Below are positions 53,249-62,360 of a DNA stretch of 64,000 bases, piece after piece. Origin of the DNA: Streptomyces sp. PT12. Its GTDB lineage: Bacteria > Actinomycetota > Actinomycetes > Streptomycetales > Streptomycetaceae. The stretch lies in NCBI RefSeq assembly GCF_003311645.1, contig NZ_QEST01000129.1:62001-126000 (forward strand). Direction: 5' to 3'. The translations under genes and the position numbers were made by a program. The notes beneath the pieces are model-generated. The model made no database searches. It was not told the origin of the DNA and was given only the letters and a program-made list of their open reading frames with translations. Position 1 is the stretch's first letter, and each line of letters starts with the position of its first letter.

Positions 53249-53923
53249 ATGCGTGACGCGTATCACGAGGAGCTCGACGCGATCAGCGACAGCCTGGTGG
53301 AGATGGCGCGCTTCGTGGGGTCGGCCATCGGCCGGGCCACGACGGCGATGCTCGACGCCGATCTGAAGCTGGCGGAGAGCGTGATCGCCGCCGACGAGCG
53401 GGTCGACGACATGCAGCGGAGTCTGGAGGCGTCGGCCGTCGCCCTGCTGGCCCGCCAGCAGCCGGTGGCGACGGATCTGCGGATCGTCGTGATGTCGCTG
53501 CGGATGAGCGCCGACCTGGAGCGCTGTGGCGACCTCGCCCAGCACGTGGCCAAGGTGGCCAGACTGCGCTTCCCCGACTCCGCGGTGCCGAGGGACCTCA
53601 CCGCGACGATCCTGGAGATGGGGCAGCTGGCGCAGCGGCTGATGGCCAAGGCGACCGAGGTGCTGATCACCAAGGACGTCGACCTGGCGATGCAGCTCGA
53701 ACAGGACGACGACGAGATGGACTCGCTGCACCGCACCCTCTTCAGCCACCTGCTGGACGAGCGGTGGAACCACGGCATAGAGACCGCGGTCGACGTGACG
53801 CTGCTCGGCCGCTACTACGAGCGGTTCGCCGACCACGCGGTGTCGATCGCTCGGCGCGTGGTCTACCTCGTCACGGGGGAGCACGCGGACGAGTTCACGC
53901 CGGAGCCGGAAGCCACCGTCTGA
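53249..53923 (+). CDS. phoU: Phosphate signalling protein PhoU
   Basis: 224 aa from ATG 53249 (MRDAYHEELDAISDSLVEM), AAGGACAAG upstream. Two three-helix bundles with the metal-cluster motifs: ESVIAADERVDDMQRSLE (first E/DxxxD) and QDDDEMDSLHRTLFSHL (second), plus ERCGDLAQHVAKVARL and YYERFADHAVSIARRVVYLV. Dampens PhoR-PhoP signalling when phosphate is sufficient, normally with the Pst transporter, which is not in this window. Divergent from phoR with a shared PHO box, so PhoP probably controls it. Confidence 0.96.
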   Translation: MRDAYHEELDAISDSLVEMARFVGSAIGRATTAMLDADLKLAESVIAADERVDDMQRSLEASAVALLARQQPVATDLRIVVMSLRMSADLERCGDLAQHVAKVARLRFPDSAVPRDLTATILEMGQLAQRLMAKATEVLITKDVDLAMQLEQDDDEMDSLHRTLFSHLLDERWNHGIETAVDVTLLGRYYERFADHAVSIARRVVYLVTGEHADEFTPEPEATV

Positions 53924-54022
53924 GCCGTTTCACCACCGCGCGCCGGTTGTGCGCCGTTGACGGTCGGGGGAGGGGCGGGCGTCCAATGTGGGGGGACATC
54001 CGCCGAACGAGGAGAGGGATCC

Positions 54023-54181
54023 ATGGCCGCCTCACCCGCCTCACCCGCCCCGATATCCCAGCCCGACCCCAAGACCCCACGCCGCCCGCTGCCGCTGCTC
54101 GCGAGCTGCGGCTGTGGCTCCGGCTGCTCCTGCGGCTGCCAGTCCGGCTCGTCCTGCCAGTGCGGCGGGAACTGCGGCTGA
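54023..54181 (+). CDS. 52-aa cysteine-rich, metallothionein-like peptide
   Basis: 52 aa from ATG 54023 (MAASPASPAPISQPDPKTP), preceded by GGAGAGGG. The second half is SCGCGSGCSCGC then QSGSSCQCGGNCG: 8 Cys within 25 residues, in CxC and CxxxC spacing with only Gly, Ser, Gln and Asn between, as in metal-binding peptides. The N-terminal half is Pro/Ser-rich. It is far below usual gene-calling size but has a good ribosome site and a biased composition. Located 99 bp after phoU. Likely binds Zn, Cu or similar; a leader-peptide role for a modified natural product is the other option, but no modifying enzymes are nearby. Confidence 0.72.
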   Translation: MAASPASPAPISQPDPKTPRRPLPLLASCGCGSGCSCGCQSGSSCQCGGNCG

Positions 54182-54258
54182 GATCCCCGCACCGCCCCCG
54201 CGGGGCGGCGCCGCCCTGTGCGCCGCCCTGTGCTGTGCGCCGCCCGGCGCGTTCACGG

Positions 54259-55617
54259 TCAGGGCTGGCCCCAGGGCAGCTCGGCGGTCAGCGCGAACGA
54301 CGTGCCGCTGACGCGGTGGGTCAGGGTGCCGCCGTCGAGCGCGGCGCGTTCCTCCAGGCCCGCGAGCCCCGCGCCCGCGCCCGGGATGGCCGACGCGCCT
54401 GAGGGCGCGCCCGCGGGCAGCTCGTTCGCGACGGTCACGGTGAGCCCCTGGCCCGGGGCGCCGGTGACCGTCACGGCCACCTCGCGCCCCGGCGCGTGCT
54501 TGCGGGCGTTGGTCAGGCCCTCCTGGACCACGCGGTAGGCCGTGCGCCGCACCTGGCCTCGCGGCCCCGCGGCCGGGTCATCGACCGCGTCGGCGTCGTA
54601 CGCGGCGACCAGGGTCACGCGCTGGCCCGCGCTCCGCGCGTCCGCGACCAGGTCCGCGATGTCGGCCAGCTCGGGCTGCGGCGACTCACCCACCGCGTCG
54701 GTGCCGCGCAGCACGGTCAGCACCTCGCGCAGCTCCTCGAGCGCCTGGTGGGCGGTGTCCCTGATGAGCTGGGCGCTTTCGCTGATCTCCGCCGAGGAGA
54801 GCGCGGTCGCGGGGGCGTCCTTGCCGGTGCGGTACGCCAGCGCGCCGGCGTGCACGGACAGCAGCGACATGCGGTGCGCGAGAACGTCGTGCATCTCCCT
54901 GGCGATGGCCTCGCGTTCGGCCCTGCGGGCGTCGGCGAGGCGGCGGGCGTGCGCGGCCCGCTCCCGCCTGGCCTCCGCCCTGGCCTCGTCGGAGAGCCGC
55001 AGCACGGTCTGGCGCCGCAGCCGCATCCAGGCGCCCCACGAGAAGAACGTCAGGTAGTACGCCGGATAGAACGCGAACGTCGCCCAGCCGCCCTCGTTCG
55101 GGACGGCGTAGACGAGCGTGTAGGGCAGCGCCGTCAGCGCGTGCGCGGCGAGGACCGCGACGCCGGTGCGCCAGGGGGCGCGCAGCCCGAGGTTGAGGAT
55201 GGCGACGGTGAGCGGGCCGAACGACGTGCTGGTCCACGCGCCCGGCACGATCAGCGCGACGGCGAGCAGGACGGGGTGGCGGCGGCGCCACCAGATGGCG
55301 AGGCAGCCGAGCGCCCCGATGGGCGGGTCGAACGCCCGCATCCAGCCGGGGACATAGCCGGGGAGGTTCGCGGCGAACAGCAGCCACGCCCCCACCGCCC
55401 ACGCGAAGAGCAGCGAGTCGACGAGCCAGTCGCGGCCCGAGCGGCGGACGCGGCTCGCGCCCGTGGCGGGGGCCTGGTCAGGGCCCGCGCGCAGCCGGTC
55501 CCGCAGCTCGGCTGGCAGCAGCCAGCGGTGCTCCCAGCTCTCCCCGGCAGTCTCCCCGGCTGGCTTCCCCGCCCGCGTCTCCCCGGCCCCCGTCTTCCCC
55601 GCCCCCGTCTCCGTCAT
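54259..55617 (-). CDS. Orphan two-component sensor kinase (HisKA_3/DesK type)
   Basis: 452 aa from ATG 55617 (MTETGAGKTGAGETRAGKP). The first about 25 residues are a low-complexity TGAGxT/AGE repeat. Five or so membrane helices (about 65-200) are followed by a HisKA_3 domain: ERAAHARRLADARRAEREAI, then AREMHDVLAHRMSLLSVHAG with the phospho-acceptor His in REMHDVLAHR; HATPase with YRVVQEGLTNARKHAPGREV and GAGLAGLEERAAL. No NarL-type response regulator gene lies on either side (metallothionein-like peptide and gpmA), so it is an orphan or has lost its partner. Signal unknown. Confidence 0.9.
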   Translation of the reverse strand: MTETGAGKTGAGETRAGKPAGETAGESWEHRWLLPAELRDRLRAGPDQAPATGASRVRRSGRDWLVDSLLFAWAVGAWLLFAANLPGYVPGWMRAFDPPIGALGCLAIWWRRRHPVLLAVALIVPGAWTSTSFGPLTVAILNLGLRAPWRTGVAVLAAHALTALPYTLVYAVPNEGGWATFAFYPAYYLTFFSWGAWMRLRRQTVLRLSDEARAEARRERAAHARRLADARRAEREAIAREMHDVLAHRMSLLSVHAGALAYRTGKDAPATALSSAEISESAQLIRDTAHQALEELREVLTVLRGTDAVGESPQPELADIADLVADARSAGQRVTLVAAYDADAVDDPAAGPRGQVRRTAYRVVQEGLTNARKHAPGREVAVTVTGAPGQGLTVTVANELPAGAPSGASAIPGAGAGLAGLEERAALDGGTLTHRVSGTSFALTAELPWGQP

Positions 55618-55635
55618 GCGGTCGGCGTGCCCCCG

Positions 55636-56394
55636 CTACTTCTTGCCCTGGTTCTTCACGGCCTCGATCGCGGCCTTCGCGGCCTCGGGGTCGAGGTAGG
55701 TGCCGCCGCGGACGACCGGGTGGAAGTCGGCGTCGAGCTCGTAGAGCAGCGGGATGCCGGTGGGGATGTTGAGGCCCACGATGTCCTCGTCGGAGACGCC
55801 GTCGAGGTGCTTGACCAGGGCGCGCAGGCTGTTGCCGTGCGCGGTGACGAGCACGGTGCGGCCGGCGTTCAGGTCGGGGACGATGCCGTCGTACCAGTAG
55901 GGCAGCATGCGCACGACGACGTCCTTGAGGCACTCGGTGCGCGGGCGCAGCTCGCTGGGGATCGCGGCGTAGCGCGGGTCGTCGCTCTGCGACCACTCGG
56001 CGCCGTCGGCCAGCTCGGGCGGCGGGGTGTCGTAGGAGCGGCGCCACTTCATGAACTGCTCCTCGCCGAACTCCGCGAGGGTGGCGGCCTTGTCCTTGCC
56101 CTGGAGCGCGCCGTAGTGGCGTTCGTTCAGGCGCCAGCTGCGGCGCACCGGGATCCAGGCGCGGTCGGCGGCGTCGAGCGCGAGGTTGGCGGTGCGGATG
56201 GCGCGCTTGAGCGTCGAGGTGTGCAGCACGTCGGGGAGCAGGCCGGCGTCCTTCAGCAGCTCGCCGCCGCGGACGGCCTCCTTCTCGCCCTTCTCGGTCA
56301 GGTTGACGTCCACCCAGCCGGTGAAGAGGTTCTTCGCGTTCCAGTCGCTCTCGCCGTGGCGGAGCAGGATCAGCTTGTTCGGTGCGTCGGCCAT
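55636..56394 (-). CDS. gpmA: 2,3-bisphosphoglycerate-dependent phosphoglycerate mutase
   Basis: 252 aa from ATG 56394 ([19 protein letters not shown]). Glycolytic/gluconeogenic mutase: [20 protein letters not shown] with the phospho-acceptor His of [23 protein letters not shown], and the second His in [20 protein letters not shown]. Length and all catalytic residues as expected. Stands upstream of the orphan kinase on the same strand (18-bp gap), possibly transcribed together, but without a functional link. Divergent from the SpoIIE-type gene. Confidence 0.96.
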   Translation of the reverse strand: MADAPNKLILLRHGESDWNAKNLFTGWVDVNLTEKGEKEAVRGGELLKDAGLLPDVLHTSTLKRAIRTANLALDAADRAWIPVRRSWRLNERHYGALQGKDKAATLAEFGEEQFMKWRRSYDTPPPELADGAEWSQSDDPRYAAIPSELRPRTECLKDVVVRMLPYWYDGIVPDLNAGRTVLVTAHGNSLRALVKHLDGVSDEDIVGLNIPTGIPLLYELDADFHPVVRGGTYLDPEAAKAAIEAVKNQGKK

Positions 56395-56467
56395 GCCCCG
56401 AGACTAGACGAGCCCGCGTGGGCGGCCGGATGCGGCCTGGAGTTGGCAGAGGGTACAAAGTGGAAGA

Positions 56468-59209
56468 ATGAGGGCGTCCTTCCGCAGCAGGCTCAAGCGT
56501 CCGCGGTCCATGGTGACCGCGCGCAGCGTCGTGGGGCAGATGTTCATCCTGCTGATCGGCCTCGTTCTGCTGCTGGTCGCCGCCTCCGTGCTGGTCCTCT
56601 ACCTCCACGTCCGGCACGGCGCCAAGGACGGCGCGGCCACGCGTTCCCTCGTCACCGCCCAGTCCTTCGCAGGCGCCCCCGGCACCGCCGAGGCCCTGCG
56701 CTCCCCCGACCCGACCGCCGTTCTCCAGCCGCGCGCCGAGGGGGTCCGCGAGCGCACGCACACCGACTTCGTCGTCGTCCTGAACCGCGAGGGCATCCGC
56801 TTCACCCACCCCGACCCCGATCGCATCGGCGAGCGGTTCATCGGCACCTTCGAGCCCGCCAGGGAAGGCAAGGTGGTGCGGGAGACGACCGAGGGCACGC
56901 TCGGCCCATCGGTGCGCTCGGTCGTGCCGGTGCGCGACGAGGACGGCGAGGTCATCGGCATGGTGGCGGCCGGGGTGACCCTTGAGCGGATCAACCTCGT
57001 CGCCATCAACGAGCTGCCGCTGCTCCTCGGCGCGGGCGCGGGCGCCGTCGCCCTCGCCACGGGCACGGCGGCGCTGGTCAGCCGCAGGCTGCTGCGGCAG
57101 ACCAGGGGCATGGGCCCGGCCGAGATCACCCGTATGTACGAGCGGCACGACGCGGTGTTGCACGCGGTCCGCGAGGGCATGGTGATCGTGGACGCCAAGG
57201 GGCGGCTGCTGCTCCTGAACGAGGAGGCCGCGCGCCTGCTCGGGCTCCCCGATGACGCCACGGGCCGGGACATCGGCGACCTCGGCCTCGACAAGGCGAC
57301 CGTCGCGCTGCTGTCGTCGGGCGACGAGGTCACCGACGAGGTGCACATGGCGGGCGGGCGGCTGCTCACCGTCAACCACCGGCTGACCGCGCCGGCGGGC
57401 CGCCCCGGCGGCACGGTCACCACGCTGCGCGACACCACCGAGCTGCGGGCGGCGTCGGGGCGCGCGGAGGCGGCGCAGAAGCGGCTCGAGCTGCTGTACG
57501 CGGCGGGCATCGCCATCGGCACCACGCTCGACGTCATCCGCACCGCCGAGGAGCTGACGGAGGTGGCCGTTCCTGAGTTCGCCGACTATGTCACCGTCGA
57601 CCTGGTCGAGCCGGTGTTCCGCGGCGGGGACAGCAACGGCGCGGAGAACCGCATGCGCAGGGCCGCCACCGGAGGCGGCACCCCGGGCCGCCCGGTGCGG
57701 GGCCCGCGCACCACGCTGCGCCTCAACGCCGACATCCCGCAGGTGCGCGCCCTGGCCGCGGGGCGGGCCGTGGTCGAGAACGACCTGCACGGCACCGACT
57801 GGTGGCAGGCAGGGGACGAGGAGTACGCCGCGGGCCTGATGCGGCACGGCTTCCACGCGGTCATCTGCGCCCCCCTGCACGCCAGGGGCGTGGTGCTCGG
57901 GGTGGCGGGGTTCTGGCGCGCGGGGCGGCAGGAGCGGTTCGACGGCGAGGACCTGTCGCTCGCCGAGGAGCTGGCGGCGCGCACGGCGGTCTGCGTCGAC
58001 AACGCGCGCCGCTACGCCCGCGAGCACGAGCTGGCCGCGACGCTCCAGCGCAGCCTGCTGCCCAGGCGGCTGCCCGAGCAGAACGCCGTGGAGGCGGCGT
58101 ACCGCTACCAGCCAGCCGAGGCGGTCGGCGGCGACTTCTTCGACGTCATCCCGCTCTCGGGCGCCAGGGTCGCGCTCGTGGTCGGCGACGTCGTCGGGCA
58201 CGGGCTGCACGCCGCGGCGGCCATGGGGCGGCTGCGGACGGCCGTGCACAACTTCGCCGCGCTCGACCTGCCGCCCGACGAGCTGCTGGGCCGCCTCGAC
58301 GAGCTGGCCGACCGCGACGGCAGGGAGACCGCCTCAGGGGACGCCAGCGGCCGGGGGACCGGCGACCGGGACGGCGGCGACGGCGGGAACAGCGGGGACG
58401 GCCTGGACACCGACGGGAGCGGCGCGGTCACCGGCGCGACGTGCCTGTACGCGATCTACGACCCGGTGGAGCGGCTATGCACGCTGGCCACCGCGGGGCA
58501 CCTGCCGCCCGCGCTCGTGCACCCGGACGGCACGGTCGAGTTCCCGCGGCTGATCGCGCACCCGCCGCTCGGCGTCGCGGGCATGCCGTTCGAGCCGACC
58601 GAGCTGCGGCTGGCCGAGGGCACCAGGGTCGTGCTCTACACCGACGGGCTGATCGAGGCCCGCGACCGGGACATCGACGTGGGGCTCGGGCTGCTGCGCG
58701 ACGCGCTGACCGGCGCGCCCGACGACCCCGACGCGGCGTGCGACCGCGTGCTTGACGCGCTGTTGCCCGAGCGGCCGACCGACGACGTGGCGGTGCTGAT
58801 CGCCCGCACCCAGGCGCTCGCGCTGGGGCAGGTCGCGTCGTGGGACGTGCCGTTCACGCCGTCGGCGGTGGCCGAGGGGCGGGCGGCGGCGGGGCGGCAG
58901 CTCGCGGCGTGGGGACTGGCGGAGATCGCGTTCATCACCGAGCTGATCCTGTCCGAGATGATCACCAACGCCCTGGTGCACGGCTCGGCCCCGATCCGGG
59001 TCAGGCTGCTGCGGGACCGCACGCTCATCTGCGAGGTCTCCGACGGCAGCAGCACCTCGCCGCACCTGAGGAACGCCACCGCGACCGACGAGGGCGGGCG
59101 TGGTCTCTTCCTGGTCGCGCAGTACGCCGACCGCTGGGGCACCCGCTACACCGCGGAGGGCAAGGTCATCTGGGCGGAGCAGCGCCTGCCCCACCGTCCG
59201 CGCCGGTGA
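56468..59209 (+). CDS. Multidomain SpoIIE-type PP2C phosphatase with Cache, PAS, GAF and HATPase domains
   Basis: 913 aa from ATG 56468 (MRASFRSRLKRPRSMVTAR). Order: membrane helix (about 25-48; MFILLIGLVLLLVAASVLVL), periplasmic single-Cache/CitA-like sensor (about 50-175; HTDFVVVLNREGIRFTHPDP), second helix (about 180-205), PAS (about 220-325), GAF (about 345-515), PP2C SpoIIE domain (about 540-780; AVGGDFFDVIPLSGARVALV, VLYTDGLIEARDRDIDVG, DDVAVLIA metal Asp residues), then an anti-sigma-like HATPase (about 795-905; LSEMITNALVHGSAP and GGRGLFLV). A Gly/Asp-rich insertion lies inside the phosphatase domain. It probably senses an external ligand and controls anti-sigma/anti-anti-sigma switching. 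Confidence 0.94.
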   Translation: MRASFRSRLKRPRSMVTARSVVGQMFILLIGLVLLLVAASVLVLYLHVRHGAKDGAATRSLVTAQSFAGAPGTAEALRSPDPTAVLQPRAEGVRERTHTDFVVVLNREGIRFTHPDPDRIGERFIGTFEPAREGKVVRETTEGTLGPSVRSVVPVRDEDGEVIGMVAAGVTLERINLVAINELPLLLGAGAGAVALATGTAALVSRRLLRQTRGMGPAEITRMYERHDAVLHAVREGMVIVDAKGRLLLLNEEAARLLGLPDDATGRDIGDLGLDKATVALLSSGDEVTDEVHMAGGRLLTVNHRLTAPAGRPGGTVTTLRDTTELRAASGRAEAAQKRLELLYAAGIAIGTTLDVIRTAEELTEVAVPEFADYVTVDLVEPVFRGGDSNGAENRMRRAATGGGTPGRPVRGPRTTLRLNADIPQVRALAAGRAVVENDLHGTDWWQAGDEEYAAGLMRHGFHAVICAPLHARGVVLGVAGFWRAGRQERFDGEDLSLAEELAARTAVCVDNARRYAREHELAATLQRSLLPRRLPEQNAVEAAYRYQPAEAVGGDFFDVIPLSGARVALVVGDVVGHGLHAAAAMGRLRTAVHNFAALDLPPDELLGRLDELADRDGRETASGDASGRGTGDRDGGDGGNSGDGLDTDGSGAVTGATCLYAIYDPVERLCTLATAGHLPPALVHPDGTVEFPRLIAHPPLGVAGMPFEPTELRLAEGTRVVLYTDGLIEARDRDIDVGLGLLRDALTGAPDDPDAACDRVLDALLPERPTDDVAVLIARTQALALGQVASWDVPFTPSAVAEGRAAAGRQLAAWGLAEIAFITELILSEMITNALVHGSAPIRVRLLRDRTLICEVSDGSSTSPHLRNATATDEGGRGLFLVAQYADRWGTRYTAEGKVIWAEQRLPHRPRR

Positions 59210-59678
59210 CGCGGGAGAACGCGTCGAGGTTCCGCGTGGAGACGCCGCGGGCGGTGCGCCACGCGTACTCCTTGCGGATCGCCTCGGCGAAGCCCAGCTC
59301 GAGCAGGGTGTTGAACGAGCTGTCCGCCGTCTCAAGCACCGCGCCGAGCAGCCGGTCGATCTCGTCGGCGGTCACCGCGGCCAGCGGCAGGCGGCCCACG
59401 AGGTAGATGTCGCCGAGGTCGTCGACGGCGAACGCGACGCCGTGCAGCCTGGGGTTGCGGCCGAGCAGCCAGCGGTATACGGCCTCGTGGTTCTCGTCGG
59501 GGCGGCGGACGACGAACGCGTTCACCGAGAGGGAGTGGCGGCCCACCACGAGCGAGCACGTCGTGGAGAGCTTGCGCGTGCCCGGCAGGGTCGCGACATA
59601 ACGCCCGTCCCCCGGCGACTCCCACGCCACGCCCATGTCGGTCAGCGCGCCCTCGATCACCCGCCGCGGATCAGCCAT
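59166..59678 (-). CDS. YbjN-domain protein
   Basis: 170 aa from ATG 59678 (MADPRRVIEGALTDMGVAW). YbjN fold, the type III secretion-chaperone-like fold also seen in sensory proteins: SLVVGRHSLSVNAFVVRRPD, YRWLLGRNPRLHGVAFAVDD, GDIYLVGRLPLAAVTADEID, and SSFNTLLELGFAEAIRKEYA. Function unknown. The gene directly precedes, on the opposite side of mshA in transcription order (mshA lies upstream, 10-bp gap), so mshA and ybjN may form one leftward unit. Its 3' end overlaps the SpoIIE-type gene by 44 bp tail to tail. Confidence 0.88.
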   Translation of the reverse strand: MADPRRVIEGALTDMGVAWESPGDGRYVATLPGTRKLSTTCSLVVGRHSLSVNAFVVRRPDENHEAVYRWLLGRNPRLHGVAFAVDDLGDIYLVGRLPLAAVTADEIDRLLGAVLETADSSFNTLLELGFAEAIRKEYAWRTARGVSTRNLDAFSRVTGADGGAGAAPPR

Positions 59679-59688
59679 GGCCCCGAGA

Positions 59689-60963
59689 CTAAGCCCTGGC
59701 GCGCTGGCGGGCCGGGGCGCGGGCCGCCAGTGCCTCGCGGTAGACGGCGAGGGTGTCGGCCGCGGTGGCCGACCAGCCGAAGCGCCGCGCGTGCCGCGCC
59801 GCCGCGGCGCCAAACGCCTCGGACAGCTCGGGCCGTTCGGCGAAGCGCCGCAGCGCGTCCGCGTAGCGCACCGGGTCGTGCCCCTCGATCAGGAAGCCGG
59901 TGCCCCCGTCCCGCACCACCACGGGCAGCCCGCCCACCGCGGCGGCGACCACGGGCGTCCCGCACGCCTGCGCCTCCGCGGCCACCAGGCCGAACGACTC
60001 GCTGTAGGACGGCATCACCAGGACGTTCGCCGCCCGGTACCAGTCGGCGAGCGCCTCCTGGCCGACCGGCGGGTGGAAGCGCACCAGGTCGGCGACGCCG
60101 AGGCGGGCCGCGAGCTTCTGCAGCCGCTCCGGCCTGGCGAGGCCGCTGCCGCTCGGCCCGCCGACGATGGGCACCACGAGGCGCGAGCGCAGCGACGGGT
60201 CGGCGTCGAGCAGCTCGCGCACGGCGTACAGCAGGATGTCGGGCGCCTTGAGCGGCTGGATCCGCCCGGCGAACAGCGGGACGAACGCGCCATCGGGCAG
60301 CCCGAGTCGGGCGCGCGCGGCGGCCCGCCCCGCGCCGGGCGTGAAACGCTCCAGGTTCACGCCGGGGTGCACCACGGCGGTGCGCTGCGGGTCGGCGTCG
60401 TAGTACCGGACGAGCTGGTCCGCCTCCTCCGCCGTGTTGGCGATCAGCCGGTCGGCGGCGCCCACGACCTGGGTCTCGCCGATGACGCGGGCCGCGGGCT
60501 CGGGGGTGTCGCCCGCGGCGAGGGCGGCGTTCTTCACCTTGGCCATCGTGTGCATCGCGTGCACGAGCGGCACGCCCCAGCGCTGGGAGGCGAGCCAGCC
60601 GACGTGCCCCGAGAGCCAGTAGTGCGAGTGGACCACGTCGAAGTAGCCCGGGTGGTGCCCGGCCCAGATCTGCATCACGCCATGGGAGAACGCGCACAGC
60701 TGCGCGGGCAGCTCCTCCTTGCTCAGGCCCTCGTAGGGCCCGGCGTCCACGTGCCGCACCAGCACGCCGGGGGCCAGCTGGCACACCGGCTCGCGCGCGC
60801 CCGATGTGGCGCGGGTGAAGATCTCGACCTCGACGCCGAGCGCGGCCAGCTCCCGCGACAGCTCCACCATGTAGACGTTCATCCCCCCGGCGTCCCCGGT
60901 GCCCGGCTGGTCAAGCGGTGAGGTGTGCACACTCAGCATGGCGACCCGGCGGATGTGTCGCAC
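59689..60963 (-). CDS. mshA: D-inositol-3-phosphate glycosyltransferase (mycothiol synthesis)
   Basis: 424 aa from GTG 60963 ([19 protein letters not shown]), ribosome site AGGAGG 4 bases upstream. GT4 enzyme joining GlcNAc from UDP-GlcNAc to inositol 3-phosphate, the first step of mycothiol. MshA signatures: [20 protein letters not shown] (donor and acceptor loop), [55 protein letters not shown], and EX7E motif [20 protein letters not shown]. Shared with the YbjN gene as a leftward pair. Confirms a mycothiol-producing actinomycete. Divergent from the methyltransferase gene. Confidence 0.96.
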   Translation of the reverse strand: MRHIRRVAMLSVHTSPLDQPGTGDAGGMNVYMVELSRELAALGVEVEIFTRATSGAREPVCQLAPGVLVRHVDAGPYEGLSKEELPAQLCAFSHGVMQIWAGHHPGYFDVVHSHYWLSGHVGWLASQRWGVPLVHAMHTMAKVKNAALAAGDTPEPAARVIGETQVVGAADRLIANTAEEADQLVRYYDADPQRTAVVHPGVNLERFTPGAGRAAARARLGLPDGAFVPLFAGRIQPLKAPDILLYAVRELLDADPSLRSRLVVPIVGGPSGSGLARPERLQKLAARLGVADLVRFHPPVGQEALADWYRAANVLVMPSYSESFGLVAAEAQACGTPVVAAAVGGLPVVVRDGGTGFLIEGHDPVRYADALRRFAERPELSEAFGAAAARHARRFGWSATAADTLAVYREALAARAPARQRARA

Positions 60964-61132
60964 CACGCCTCCTGTCGATGTCGGCTCGGCTTGGCTCGGC
61001 TTTACGGGACGGGTGACCCGTCGTGTCCCCTCGTGCAACCGCGCACGGTCCGTTCGTGTTCCCCCGCGGGGCACCGTTACGCGTGAACGGCGCCGTCCGC
61101 GCCCCCGCGCACGCGCCGTTACGCTCGACCGC

Positions 61133-61918
61133 ATGGCGGAGGGGAGGGTCACCCGGGGGACCACAGGGCGGAACAGACTGCGGCGCATGGACCGCTGGAT
61201 CGCCGCCGTGCACGCCCCCGCGCTGCGCCGGGCGCGTGCCGCGCCGCTGGCCGTCGACCTGGGGTACGGGGCCGCGCCCTGGACCGCCGTCGAGCTGCTG
61301 ACCCGGCTGCGCGCGGTCCGCGCCGACGCCCGGGTGACCGGAGTGGAGATCGCCCCGGAGCGGGTGGCCGCCGCGCTCTCGCACGAGCGCCCCGGGCTGC
61401 GCTTCGTCCGCGGCGGCTTCGAGCTGCCGCTGCCCGGCGGGGAACGCCCCCTGCTGATCCGGGCGGCCAACGTGCTGCGGCAGTACGCCGAGGACGAGGT
61501 GCCCGGCGCGTGGGCGCTGCTGTGCGCCCGCCTCGCGCCCGGTGGCCTGCTGGTCGAGGGCACATGCGACGAGGTGGGGCGGCGCCATGTGTGGGTGGCG
61601 CTGGGCGAGGGCGGGCCGCTGACCGTGACGTTCGCCGCGCGCCTCGGCTCGCTCGCCGCCCCGTCGGACCTGGCGGAGCGGCTGCCCAAGGCGTTGATCC
61701 ACCGCAACGTCCCCGGCGAGCCGGTGCACGCGTTCCTGCGGGACTTCGACCTGGCCTGGGCGGCCGCCGCGCCCTATGGCCCGCTGGGGGCGCGCCAGCG
61801 CTGGGCGCACGCCGTGCGCGCGCTGGCCGCCGACTGGCCGCTGGCCGACGGGCCGCGCCGCTGGCGGCAGGGCGAGGTCACCGTGCGCTGGGAGGCCCTG
61901 GCGCCCCGGCGGCGGTGA
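61133..61918 (+). CDS. Class I SAM-dependent methyltransferase-like protein
   Basis: 261 aa from ATG 61133 ([19 protein letters not shown]). SAM-binding motif I is [21 protein letters not shown] (about 40-60), motif [27 protein letters not shown] and [16 protein letters not shown] follow. The next part ([20 protein letters not shown]) looks like the substrate-specific region. Substrate unknown. Homologues recur next to mshA in Streptomyces, by memory. Its last 41 bp overlap the convergent NUDIX gene. Confidence 0.85.
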   Translation: MAEGRVTRGTTGRNRLRRMDRWIAAVHAPALRRARAAPLAVDLGYGAAPWTAVELLTRLRAVRADARVTGVEIAPERVAAALSHERPGLRFVRGGFELPLPGGERPLLIRAANVLRQYAEDEVPGAWALLCARLAPGGLLVEGTCDEVGRRHVWVALGEGGPLTVTFAARLGSLAAPSDLAERLPKALIHRNVPGEPVHAFLRDFDLAWAAAAPYGPLGARQRWAHAVRALAADWPLADGPRRWRQGEVTVRWEALAPRRR

Positions 61919-62360
61919 TGCCCAACGCGTGCAGCGCCTGGTCGAGCAGCGCGCGGTTGGCGGGGTGGGTCAGCTCGGCCCTCGCGTCCATGGGCGGCAG
62001 CCAATGCACCTGGTCCACCTCGGAGTTGGGCTCGAACGCGCCCGCGACCGCCTCGGCCACCCAGTAGACGACCTCCTTGGGCCGCCCCTTGGCCCGGTAG
62101 CGGGCGGTGGGCAGCGGGGCGCCGAGCACGCACTCGGCGCCCGTCTCCTCCCTGATCTCGCGGCGCGCCGCGTCGGCCGCCGACTCGCCCTCCTTGAGCT
62201 TGCCCTTGGGGTGCGACCAGTCGTCGTACTTGGGCCGGTGGACGAGCGCCACCTCGATCCCCTCGGGCGCCTCGGGCGCCGCGCGCCACAGCACACAGCC
62301 CGCGGCGCGCACCCACTCCTCGTCCTCCCCCGCCCCCGGGGGCCCGGTCGTCTCAGTCAC
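61878..62360 (-). CDS. NUDIX hydrolase (MutT-like)
   Basis: 160 aa from GTG 62360 ([19 protein letters not shown]). Nudix box [20 protein letters not shown] followed by TG, complete with the metal-binding Glu residues; upstream [17 protein letters not shown] is typical of MutT1-type proteins of actinobacteria. It overlaps the ppk stop by 8 bp, so it is co-transcribed with polyphosphate kinase. MutT1-like enzymes with a phosphatase domain sanitise 8-oxo-GTP or diadenosine polyphosphates; here only the NUDIX domain is present. The linkage with ppk suggests polyphosphate or dinucleoside polyphosphate metabolism. Confidence 0.93.
   Translation of the reverse strand: MTETTGPPGAGEDEEWVRAAGCVLWRAAPEAPEGIEVALVHRPKYDDWSHPKGKLKEGESAADAARREIREETGAECVLGAPLPTARYRAKGRPKEVVYWVAEAVAGAFEPNSEVDQVHWLPPMDARAELTHPANRALLDQALHALGITAAGAPGPPSAR

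Noticed and set aside
54023-54181. Cysteine-rich peptide as a lanthipeptide or other RiPP precursor
   Set aside because: No modification, protease or transport genes are near, and the CxC/CxxxC pattern suits metal binding better.
60964-61707. Upstream extension of mshA into the methyltransferase region
   Set aside because: The frame stays open by composition only; MshA homology and an AGGAGG ribosome site begin at GTG 60963.
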